Source: a bacterium (lineage in GTDB: Bacteria > Cyanobacteriota > Vampirovibrionia > Gastranaerophilales > Gastranaerophilaceae). From it: DNA of 5,524 nucleotides. The DNA lies in the NCBI GenBank assembly GCA_017995595.1, contig JAGOIO010000026.1, forward strand, positions 5,058 to 10,581. The letters run 5' to 3'. Below, piece by piece: positions 1 through 5,360 of the stretch; the first letter of the stretch is position 1, and each line of letters begins with the position of its first letter. A program made the position numbers and the translations under genes. The notes under the pieces were generated by a model, which was not told where the DNA came from, searched no databases, and saw only the letters and a list, made by a program, of their open reading frames with translations.

Positions 1-671
1 GTTGGCACATTAGCCATTAAATACTTTTTCTCTCTTGCATCAATTACCGCTTTCAACGCAATTAGCAGAGCATCAACATTCGACTTTAAATCTTTTGACA
101 AACCTTTTCTTGCAATTACTATTGCTGATGAAGATAAAATCTTTCCGATAATTTTTAACTTATTAGATTTTAGCGTTGAACCTGAAGACGTTATGTCAAC
201 AACTACATTTGAAAGCCCCAATCTTGGTGTAATTTCTGTTGCACCGGAAACTTCAATAATTTTCGCAACTTTCCCTATTGAATCAAAATATCTTTTGGCA
301 ATATTAGGAAAAGATGTTGCAACTTTTATAGATTCAGGCAAATCTTCTGACTTTTCATAAGAATCTTCCTCTTTAACGGCAACAACCATATCGCATTGAC
401 CAAAATCTAAATCCATTATTTTATCAACGTCAGAACCTAGTTCAGTTAAAATATCAAATCCTGTAAAACCGACATCTGCAACATTATCTTCAACAAAACG
501 AGGAATATCCTGTGTTCTTACAAATATCAAAGAATATTTTCCGTCTCTTGTTGTAACTTGTAACGTTCTTTCACTTTTTGACGGAAAGTTTAGCCCCGCA
601 TTACTTAGCAAAGCATATATTTTTTCAGATAATCTACCTTTATTCGGTATTGCAATTCTTAATTGTTCCAT
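1..671 (-). CDS. hisG: ATP phosphoribosyltransferase, long form (5' part; gene continues past the left edge)
   Basis: HisG joins ATP and PRPP to give phosphoribosyl-ATP, the first committed step of histidine synthesis, in the cytoplasm. The minus-strand frame is open from an ATG at 671-669 to the window edge, giving 223 residues. Visible family signatures are IAIPNKGRLSE at residues 6-16, RTQDIPRFVED at 52-62, VGFTGFDIL at 67-75, ATSFPNIAKRYF at 118-129, and the PRPP-binding loop VDITSSGSTLKSN at 158-170. The last residues, REKKYLMANVP (213-223), align by eye with the hinge before the C-terminal regulatory domain of long-form HisG (for example KYIMMHAP in E. coli). I therefore infer a long, histidine-feedback-inhibited enzyme of about 290 residues with some 70 missing here, rather than the short HisZ-dependent form. 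The Shine-Dalgarno is weak (GTGAG about 9 bases upstream). It is transcribed divergently from der. The family call is firm and the long-form call is likely. Confidence 0.95.
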   Translation of the reverse strand, partial: MEQLRIAIPNKGRLSEKIYALLSNAGLNFPSKSERTLQVTTRDGKYSLIFVRTQDIPRFVEDNVADVGFTGFDILTELGSDVDKIMDLDFGQCDMVVAVKEEDSYEKSEDLPESIKVATSFPNIAKRYFDSIGKVAKIIEVSGATEITPRLGLSNVVVDITSSGSTLKSNKLKIIGKILSSSAIVIARKGLSKDLKSNVDALLIALKAVIDAREKKYLMANVP

Positions 672-705
672 TATTTTTCTCACTATAAAATATTAACTGT
701 TTCCA

Positions 706-714
706 TGTTACAAT
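706..714 (+). promoter_or_regulatory. Candidate extended -10 promoter for der
   Basis: TGTTACAAT lies 40 bases before the der start. It combines a TACAAT hexamer (5 of 6 matches to TATAAT) with a TG one base upstream, the extended -10 pattern. No good -35 hexamer is visible at 16-18 bases. The predicted transcript start near 721 would give a leader of about 33 bases. It is the best candidate in the 82-base hisG-der gap; no convincing counterpart for hisG stands out on the minus strand. Confidence 0.4.
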
Positions 715-753
715 AAAAAATGTAAAAAGAAAATCCGAAAGAAAAAGATAATA

Positions 754-2091
754 ATGAGTAAAAAGAAACCGATAGTAGCAATAGTTGGAAGACCAAATGT
801 AGGTAAATCAACATTCGTAAACAGACTTATAGGCAAAAGACAATCAATAGTTGACGACATGCCCGGAGTTACAAGAGACAGAATATATTTTGACGTTGAA
901 TGGCAAGGAAAGACTTTCAGAGTCATAGACACAGGTGGAATTATTCCAGGTGATGAAGATGAAATAATGCTATCGATTTTTGACCAAGCGAAATTGGCTT
1001 GCGATGAAGCTGACAAAATTATATTTATTGTTGACGGAAAAGAAGGTTTACACCCAGTTGATGAAGATATAGCAAACATTTTAAGACGTTCTGGAAAGCC
1101 TATAATTCTTGCCGTAAACAAGATTGACTCAATAGAAGCCTCTCCAATGACTGCGGAATTTTATGCTCTTTCTCTTGGAGAACCTCTTGCGATGTCTGCC
1201 TCTCACGGAAGCGGTGGAGTCGGAGATTTATTAGATATTCTAACAGAAGATTTCGATTTTGATGAAGAAGAAGTTGATGACGGTTCAATTAAGCTTGCCA
1301 TTGTCGGTCGTCCAAATGCGGGGAAGTCTTCAATTATAAATGCTCTTCTTAATGAAGAAAGAGTTATTGTTTCTGATGTTTCAGGAACAACCAGAGATAG
1401 TATCGATTCCAAAATAACTTTCAATAAGCAAGATTATGTTTTGGTTGATACAGCCGGAATAAGACGTAAAGCAAGAGTTAGCTGGGGCGTTGAAATGTTT
1501 GCGGTTGACAGAGCTATCAGAGCTATTAAAGAATGCGACGTTGCGGTTCTTGTTATTGATGCTGTTGAAGGAATAGCAGAACAAGACAAAAGAATTTTTT
1601 CAATAATTGAAGAAGCCGGACGTGGACTTATTGTTGCAATTAATAAATGGGATTTAGTAGAAAATAAAGAAAAAAATACACCGGCAGCTTTCGAAAAGAA
1701 ACTTGCGGCTGATGTTCCTTTCTTAAACTTTGCTCCCAAAATTTTCATAAGTGCTAAAACAAAACAAAGAATAAACCAAATTTTTGAAAAAGCTGTTGAA
1801 GTTAATGAACAATGCAACAAACGAGTTACAACATCTTTACTTAACAAAGTCGTTAACGAAGCTTATGCACTTAACCCTCCATCATCAGTTAAAAATAAGC
1901 GTTTAAAAATTCTATATACAACTCAAACAGGTACTAAGCCACCGTCTATTGTTTTCTTTACGAATAACGGTACACTTATGAAAGACCACTACAAACGCTA
2001 TCTTGAAAAGAAATTACGTGAAGCTTTCGGGTTCTTTGGAACACCAATAAGACTTGCTATAAGAGAACGCTCTGACAAACACCTTAAATAA
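754..2091 (+). CDS. der: Ribosome-assembly GTPase Der (EngA), double GTPase
   Basis: Der is an essential GTPase with two tandem G domains that acts in late maturation of the 50S ribosomal subunit. The 445-residue product has the normal family length. The first G domain shows G1 GRPNVGKST (12-20), G2 with T40 before RD, G3 DTGG (59-62), G4 NKID (122-125) and G5 SAS (148-150). An acidic linker (about 165-176) leads to the second domain: G1 GRPNAGKSS (185-193), G2 GTTRD (211-215), G3 DTAG (232-235), G4 NKWD (297-300) and G5 SAK (333-335). The C-terminal KH-like domain (about 350-440) ends in FFGTPIRLAIRER, the family hallmark. All nucleotide-binding residues look intact. The ATG at 754 is the only sensible start, since an in-frame ATG at 720 is followed at once by a stop. 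The Shine-Dalgarno is poor (A-rich AAAGAAAAAG). No strong terminator follows. Confidence 0.98.
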   Translation: MSKKKPIVAIVGRPNVGKSTFVNRLIGKRQSIVDDMPGVTRDRIYFDVEWQGKTFRVIDTGGIIPGDEDEIMLSIFDQAKLACDEADKIIFIVDGKEGLHPVDEDIANILRRSGKPIILAVNKIDSIEASPMTAEFYALSLGEPLAMSASHGSGGVGDLLDILTEDFDFDEEEVDDGSIKLAIVGRPNAGKSSIINALLNEERVIVSDVSGTTRDSIDSKITFNKQDYVLVDTAGIRRKARVSWGVEMFAVDRAIRAIKECDVAVLVIDAVEGIAEQDKRIFSIIEEAGRGLIVAINKWDLVENKEKNTPAAFEKKLAADVPFLNFAPKIFISAKTKQRINQIFEKAVEVNEQCNKRVTTSLLNKVVNEAYALNPPSSVKNKRLKILYTTQTGTKPPSIVFFTNNGTLMKDHYKRYLEKKLREAFGFFGTPIRLAIRERSDKHLK

Positions 2092-2112
2092 ATATTTTGT
2101 TCTCTATTTATC

Positions 2113-2141
2113 TTGAATAAAAAACATGTTTGGACTACAAT
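2113..2141 (+). promoter_or_regulatory. Probable sigma70-type promoter for glyS
   Basis: TTGAAT (2113-2118) and TACAAT (2136-2141) are separated by exactly 17 bases with an A-rich spacer. The hexamers match TTGACA in 4 of 6 positions and TATAAT in 5 of 6. The predicted start near 2148 would give a leader of about 28 bases that includes the glyS ribosome binding site. This suggests glyS can be transcribed independently of der. Confidence 0.6.
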
Positions 2142-2165
2142 CAATCTCGACAGTTAATCAGTAAT

Positions 2166-2172
2166 AAGGTGA
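2166..2172 (+). promoter_or_regulatory. Ribosome binding site of glyS
   Basis: AAGGTGA, a good anti-16S match, ends a few bases before the ATG at 2176. It fixes that ATG as the start and contrasts with the weak site in front of der. Confidence 0.7.
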
Positions 2173-2175
2173 ATT

Positions 2176-4200
2176 ATGAGTACATATTTATTAGAAGTTG
2201 GAACAGAAGAGTTACCATATAAGTTTATTCCGCAAGCGATAGAACAAGTTAAGACAAGTTTTAGCAATTTTTTCAAATCAAACGGTATCAAGTTTGAGTC
2301 ATTAGATGTTTATGCAACACCCAGAAGACTTGCTTTAATAGTTAAAGGCTTAGCTGATAAGCAACCTGACGTGGAAAAAGTCGTAAAAGGCCCTATTAAA
2401 AAAGTCGCTTATGACGAAAACGGTAATCTTTCTAAAGCCGGTATCGGTTTTTCAAAGAAAAACGGAGTTGAAGAAAAAGATTTATATGTTGAAAATGATT
2501 ACTTATTTGCAAAAATATTTGTCAAAGGAAAAAATACTGAAGATTTAATCAAAGAAAATGCTTCAAATATCATTTTAAAACTTCAAGGTTCTCATTTTAT
2601 GCGTTGGGCAGGATTTGACGTTAAATTTTCTCGTCCTATCCGTTGGGTTGTTTCTTTGTTAGATAACAAAGAAATTCCTATTCAAATTATTGATAAAAAA
2701 TCTTCAAAAATGTCTCGTGGTCATAGATTTAGCAAGAACAAAGAAATCGAAATTAATTCACCTGATGAATACTTGGAAAAACTTAGAAATGCTAATGTTA
2801 TTGTTGACCAAGATGAAAGACAAAAAAGAATTATTGAATTAACAAAAAAAGAAGCCGATAAACTTGGATTACAAACCAAAATTAGTGCAGATTTATTGGA
2901 AGAAGTTACTTATATTTGCGAATGGCCGGTTCCTGTTATTTGTGAATTTAAACCTGAATACCTAAAAATACCTCAAATGGTTACTGTTACAGTTATGGAA
3001 ACACATCAGAGATATTTTGCACTATATGATTCAAACGGTAAGCTTTCAAATAAATTTATTACCATTACAAACTTTGTAGGTGATGACTTCACTAATATTA
3101 AAGCCGGTAACGAAAGAGTTATCACCGCAAGACTTGATGATGCAATTTTCTTCTTCAATGAAGATACAAAAAAATCTTTTGATAGCTACGTTGAACAACT
3201 AAAGGGTGTTACATTCCAAAAAGGTATGGGTTCGGTTTTTGATAAAACTAAAAGACTTATTAAGCTTTCTGAACTTCTTGCAAATAAGGCTAATGCCAAT
3301 GTTGAAAACGTAAAAAGAACAGCATTGCTTTGCAAAGCTGATTTAACAACAGGTTTAGTTTGCGAATTTACAGAACTACAAGGATTTATCGGCTCTGACT
3401 ATGCAAAAATTTCAGGTGAAAATGATGCGGTTTCAATGGGAATAAAAGAACACTACTTCCCTATAAATGCTGAAAGTGAACTTGCAGAAGGCATTGAAGG
3501 TCAACTTGTAGGAATCGCTGATAAAATTGATACAATTTCTGCAGTTTTTGCTGCAGGTAAAAAGCCTACTGGTTCATCTGACCCTCTTGGTGTCAGACGT
3601 GCAGCACTTGGTATTATTAAAACAATTATTAATAAACAACTTAATATTAATCTAACAGAGCTTACAAAAGAAACTGTTAAGCTTTTACCTAACAAAACAA
3701 CAAATGATGAAGATTTAACTAAGCAAATTGAAGAATTTATTATTCAAAGATTGGTAATATTCCTTGCTGATAATTACAAAAAAGAAATTTTAGAAAGTTG
3801 TTCAAAAAATACAACTCCGCTAACAAATCTTTGCGACTATGTAAATAGAGTTGAACTTGTTACAAAACTTCTTGAGGATAAAACATTTGCTCCAATATTA
3901 GAAAGCACAAACAGAATTAGTAGAATAATAAAAGAATCTATTGAAACTACGGTTAACAAAGACTTATTCACAACAGATGCCGAAAGAGAGTTATTTAAAG
4001 CAATAGAGCAAATCAATACAACTTCTTATGAAACAATTATTGAGGGCTTGAGAAATTCAAATTCTGCAATAGAAAAATTCTTTAATGACGTTCTTGTTAT
4101 GGATAAAAATGAAAAAATAAAAAATAATAGAATTGCCATGCTTAGCATGCTGAAAAAAGAATATGAAAAAATTGCAGACTTTACAACTTTACAAATGTAA
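2176..4200 (+). CDS. glyS: Glycyl-tRNA synthetase beta subunit
   Basis: GlyS is the large tRNA-binding subunit of the heterotetrameric (alpha2beta2) glycyl-tRNA synthetase; the catalytic alpha subunit GlyQ makes glycyl-adenylate. The product is 674 residues, close to the family norm near 690. The N-terminus LLEVGTEELPYKF (5-17) and ATPRRLALIVKG (47-58) are GlyS signatures, followed by FMRWAGFDVKFSRPIRWVVS (141-160), LLEEVTYICEWP (240-251), METHQRYFALYD (274-285) and GNERVITARLDDAIFFFNED (311-330). An HD-like region includes CKADL (386-390), EFTELQGFIG (397-406) and IADKIDT (447-453), then PTGSSDPLGVRRAALGI (464-480). The helical C-terminus, from about 560, fits the anticodon-binding DALR-type domain. 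glyQ is not next door, unlike the common glyQS pair, so the partner must lie elsewhere. The sequence reads closest, from memory, to cyanobacterial GlyS. No strong terminator follows. Confidence 0.97.
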   Translation: MSTYLLEVGTEELPYKFIPQAIEQVKTSFSNFFKSNGIKFESLDVYATPRRLALIVKGLADKQPDVEKVVKGPIKKVAYDENGNLSKAGIGFSKKNGVEEKDLYVENDYLFAKIFVKGKNTEDLIKENASNIILKLQGSHFMRWAGFDVKFSRPIRWVVSLLDNKEIPIQIIDKKSSKMSRGHRFSKNKEIEINSPDEYLEKLRNANVIVDQDERQKRIIELTKKEADKLGLQTKISADLLEEVTYICEWPVPVICEFKPEYLKIPQMVTVTVMETHQRYFALYDSNGKLSNKFITITNFVGDDFTNIKAGNERVITARLDDAIFFFNEDTKKSFDSYVEQLKGVTFQKGMGSVFDKTKRLIKLSELLANKANANVENVKRTALLCKADLTTGLVCEFTELQGFIGSDYAKISGENDAVSMGIKEHYFPINAESELAEGIEGQLVGIADKIDTISAVFAAGKKPTGSSDPLGVRRAALGIIKTIINKQLNINLTELTKETVKLLPNKTTNDEDLTKQIEEFIIQRLVIFLADNYKKEILESCSKNTTPLTNLCDYVNRVELVTKLLEDKTFAPILESTNRISRIIKESIETTVNKDLFTTDAERELFKAIEQINTTSYETIIEGLRNSNSAIEKFFNDVLVMDKNEKIKNNRIAMLSMLKKEYEKIADFTTLQM

Positions 4201-4366
4201 AAAAATATAATAATATGTAGATATAAATGCATTTCAACGGCTCAGTAAAGTTTTGTAAACAAAATATACTTTTTGGTAAATTAAAAATTTTAGGAGACTT
4301 TGAAAAGAAGTAAAGGTTAGTTAAAACTTCAGATAATGAAGGTTACTCAAAGAAAAAGGGGTAAAT
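4201..4366 (+). other. Intergenic region / leader before the 106-residue ORF
   Basis: This stretch holds no supported gene. It has a weak AT-rich hairpin at 4251-4264 (TTTTG / CAAAA, loop TAAA) with a T-run five bases later, at best a poor glyS terminator. A TATACT hexamer (4265-4270) could be a -10, but no good -35 lies before it. AGGAG at 4292-4296 is a strong Shine-Dalgarno with no start codon at useful spacing. From 4298 the RNA could fold: CTTTGA (4298-4303) pairs with TCAAAG (4347-4352). Inside, ACTTC (4326-4330) can pair either upstream with GAAGT (4307-4311) or downstream with GAAG (4338-4341). AAGGTTA is repeated at 4313-4319 and 4339-4345. The downstream gene is therefore either read through from glyS or started here. 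Confidence 0.5.
4356..4361 (+). promoter_or_regulatory. Ribosome binding site of the 106-residue ORF
   Basis: AAGGGG ends five bases before the ATG at 4367. It is a moderate Shine-Dalgarno match and supports that start over the internal ATG at codon 18. It lies just 3' of the possible leader stem that ends at 4352. Confidence 0.55.
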
Positions 4367-4687
4367 ATGTTAGACAATTCCGAAAATTTAAAACTCGTTA
4401 AGAAAATTGACGAAAAGATGAACACCAAATTGAAATGGTTGTTATCAAATCAAAGTGAAATGAAAAGTTCAGAATTCATTAATGAAATTTGTTCAGACAC
4501 TGAGATTGAGGCGAGCATCACTTCTAATTCAGATAAAATTGAAGCGATGGTAAAAGAATCATTGATAAAAGAATTTTCCCCAGATATTGTAAAATCTAAA
4601 TCTTATAGCTTGCTAGTTGATGCAATAATTCATAATATAAAGAAAAAGCAGCTTGAAGCTATGGATAATGAAGAAATTGCAGAATAA
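4367..4687 (+). CDS. Hypothetical small helical protein, 106 residues
   Basis: I do not recognise this protein. It is 106 residues, charged, and predicted by eye to be mostly alpha-helical: a Lys/Glu-rich helix at about 6-28, a Ser/Thr-rich break at 43-55 (SDTEIEASITSNS), and helices at about 56-70 and 76-98, ending in an acidic tail (DNEEIAE). It has a single Trp (24) and a single Cys (42), with no signal peptide, membrane segment or obvious catalytic motif, so it is probably a soluble cytoplasmic protein. The case for a real gene is a reasonable ribosome binding site, codon use like its neighbours, an uninterrupted frame and a clear intrinsic terminator 55 bases after the stop. It follows glyS by 166 bases on the same strand, so readthrough from glyS is possible, but nothing ties its function to translation. 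It may be restricted to this lineage. Confidence 0.75.
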   Translation: MLDNSENLKLVKKIDEKMNTKLKWLLSNQSEMKSSEFINEICSDTEIEASITSNSDKIEAMVKESLIKEFSPDIVKSKSYSLLVDAIIHNIKKKQLEAMDNEEIAE

Positions 4688-4691
4688 ATAT

Positions 4692-4736
4692 TTATCGCCA
4701 ATAAAGATATGTAAAGAATTGCATATAGAACGATAA
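4692..4736 (+). other. Two-tier inverted repeat in the 3' untranslated region
   Basis: An inner hairpin ATATGTAA / TTGCATAT (4707-4714 with 4719-4726, loop AGAA, one G-U pair) is nested in TTATCG / CGATAA (4692-4697 with 4731-4736). It lies between the stop codon at 4687 and the terminator at 4742. It may stabilise or process the transcript end. The region is AT-rich, so chance pairing is possible. Confidence 0.35.
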
Positions 4737-4741
4737 TTTGT

Positions 4742-4779
4742 AAAAATACCTGTATGATTAAGTGCAGGTATTTTTTTTT
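4742..4779 (+). terminator. Intrinsic (Rho-independent) terminator
   Basis: AAAAATACCTG (4742-4752) pairs perfectly with CAGGTATTTTT (4765-4775) around a 12-base loop, and the 3' arm runs into nine T residues (4771-4779). This is a textbook intrinsic terminator. It ends the transcript of the 106-residue ORF and separates it from the next gene. Confidence 0.92.
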
Positions 4780-4781
4780 CA

Positions 4782-4790
4782 TGATATAAA
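4782..4790 (+). promoter_or_regulatory. Candidate extended -10 promoter for the 80-residue ACT-like gene
   Basis: TGATATAAA gives a TATAAA hexamer (5 of 6) with TG one base upstream. It lies immediately after the terminator and 32 bases before the ATG at 4823. No good -35 is visible, because that position falls inside the terminator stem. A promoter is expected here because of the upstream terminator, but this exact site is tentative. Confidence 0.35.
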
Positions 4791-4822
4791 GATAAAGTGT
4801 TTATAAAAATAGGAGAAGATTA

Positions 4823-5065
4823 ATGGCTTTTATTATTGGAGTAAAATTAGGAAACAGAGTGAATTGTTCAGCAGAGTTTCAAAAAGTTTTAACAGAATAC
4901 GGTTGTATAATAAAAACGAGACTTGGCTTGCATGACGTATCAAACAACCAATGTTCACCACAGGGTGTAATATTGTTAGAAGTAACAGACAAAGAAGAAG
5001 GTAAAAAGTTTGTAGAAGCACTTGAAAAGATTGAATTTGCAAATGTACAAACGATGGAATTTTAG
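4823..5065 (+). CDS. Small ACT/ferredoxin-fold protein, TM1266/NikR-C-terminal-like (putative regulator)
   Basis: This 80-residue protein has the look of the small single-domain ACT/ferredoxin-fold proteins often labelled iron-only hydrogenase system regulator (TM1266-like), related in fold to the nickel-binding C-terminal domain of NikR. The pattern supports beta-alpha-beta-beta-alpha-beta: strand 3-9 (FIIGVKL), helix 16-26, strand 28-34 ending KTRLGLH (31-37), strand 48-54 (GVILLEV), helix 57-69 and strand 73-79. H37 and C44, in LGLHDVSNNQCSPQG, recall metal-ligand positions in NikR; C15 and C28 are further possible ligands or redox residues. There is no DNA-binding domain, so it cannot be a complete NikR repressor. 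AGGAG at 4811-4815, seven bases before the ATG, is a strong ribosome binding site. No hydrogenase or metal-transport gene is visible nearby, so the partner and the role are unknown. The fold call is moderate; the function is inference. Confidence 0.6.
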   Translation: MAFIIGVKLGNRVNCSAEFQKVLTEYGCIIKTRLGLHDVSNNQCSPQGVILLEVTDKEEGKKFVEALEKIEFANVQTMEF

Positions 5066-5082
5066 TTAAGAATTAATTATTA

Positions 5083-5119
5083 AGGAAAGGCAAATAATAA
5101 AAAAAAATTTGTCTTTCCT
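5083..5119 (+). other. Long stable hairpin after the ACT-like gene (terminator-like but without a T-run)
   Basis: AGGAAAGGCAAAT (5083-5095) pairs with ATTTGTCTTTCCT (5107-5119) over 13 base pairs with one G-U, around an 11-base A-rich loop. It begins 17 bases after the stop codon. Its 3' arm is followed by CTTGC and then A residues, not T, and the minus-strand flank has no T-run either. It may act as a transcript-end protector or a non-canonical terminator, and it ends directly before the tRNA promoter. Confidence 0.55.
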
Positions 5120-5120
5120 C

Positions 5121-5148
5121 TTGCAAAAAAAAATTTATCTTGTATAAT
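5121..5148 (+). promoter_or_regulatory. Promoter of the tRNA-Asp gene
   Basis: A perfect TATAAT (5143-5148) is preceded at 16 bases by TTGCAA (5121-5126), a 4 of 6 match to TTGACA, with an A-rich spacer. The predicted start near 5155 leaves a 5' leader of about 44 bases to be removed by RNase P. A strong dedicated promoter fits a single-gene tRNA unit. Confidence 0.7.
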
Positions 5149-5198
5149 TGAATTACACACTGGACCGAAAGGAAAGGTTTGAAAAAAAGAATAGAAAT

Positions 5199-5276
5199 GG
5201 GAGCGTAGCTCAGACTGGTTAGAGCGCTTGCCTGTCACGCAAGAGGTCGCGAGTTCGATCCTCGTCGTTCCCGCCA
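5199..5276 (+). tRNA. tRNA-Asp (anticodon GTC)
   Basis: A full cloverleaf of 78 bases can be drawn. The acceptor stem is GGGAGCG / CGTTCCC with one G-U. The D arm is GCTC / GAGC, the anticodon stem CTTGC / GCAAG with loop CTGTCAC, the variable loop AGGTC, and the T arm GCGAG / CTCGT around TTCGATC. The anticodon GTC (5234-5236) decodes the Asp codons GAC and GAU. Discriminator G73 is the Asp identity base. The CCA end is encoded (5274-5276). It has its own promoter and terminator and stands alone rather than in a tRNA cluster. Confidence 0.98.
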
Positions 5277-5279
5277 TTT

Positions 5280-5308
5280 AAACAACCTTGATAAAAGGTT
5301 GTTTTTTT
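5280..5308 (+). terminator. Intrinsic terminator of the tRNA-Asp gene
   Basis: AAACAACCTT (5280-5289) pairs with AAGGTTGTTT (5295-5304) around the loop GATAA, and seven T residues (5302-5308) follow. It begins four bases after the CCA end, so it closes the tRNA transcript and isolates it from the methyltransferase gene. Confidence 0.9.
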
Positions 5309-5360
5309 ATTGTTTTGGAAGGACTATCTCGAACTAATAATTTTATGGTAAGATTTTAAT

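Noticed and set aside
708..1847. Minus-strand ORFs of 60-140 codons opposite der
   Set aside because: They are shadows of the der coding frame, low-complexity Ser/Ile/Phe-rich translations without ribosome binding sites.
2062..2105. Inverted repeat AGAGAAC / GTTCTCT spanning the der stop codon as a terminator
   Set aside because: The seven-base arms are about 30 bases apart and no T-run follows, so it does not qualify as an intrinsic terminator.
4227..4313. Plus-strand 28-codon ORF (MHFNGSVKFCKQN...) in the gap after glyS
   Set aside because: It has no Shine-Dalgarno, overlaps the possible leader structure and has no recognisable content. A frame this short is expected by chance.
4300..4320. 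Possible six-codon TTG leader peptide after AGGAG (4292-4296)
   Set aside because: The spacing from the Shine-Dalgarno to TTG is only three bases, and the peptide shows no run of one amino acid that would suggest attenuation.
5080..5277. Minus-strand 65-codon ORF beginning MAGTTRIELATSC
   Set aside because: It is the antisense of the tRNA-Asp gene. This peptide pattern is a well-known false ORF produced across tRNA genes.
5309..5360. A specific promoter for the methyltransferase
   Set aside because: TTGTTT and TAATAA can be picked out, but their spacing (19 bases) and match are poor. A promoter is expected here, yet no site is convincing.
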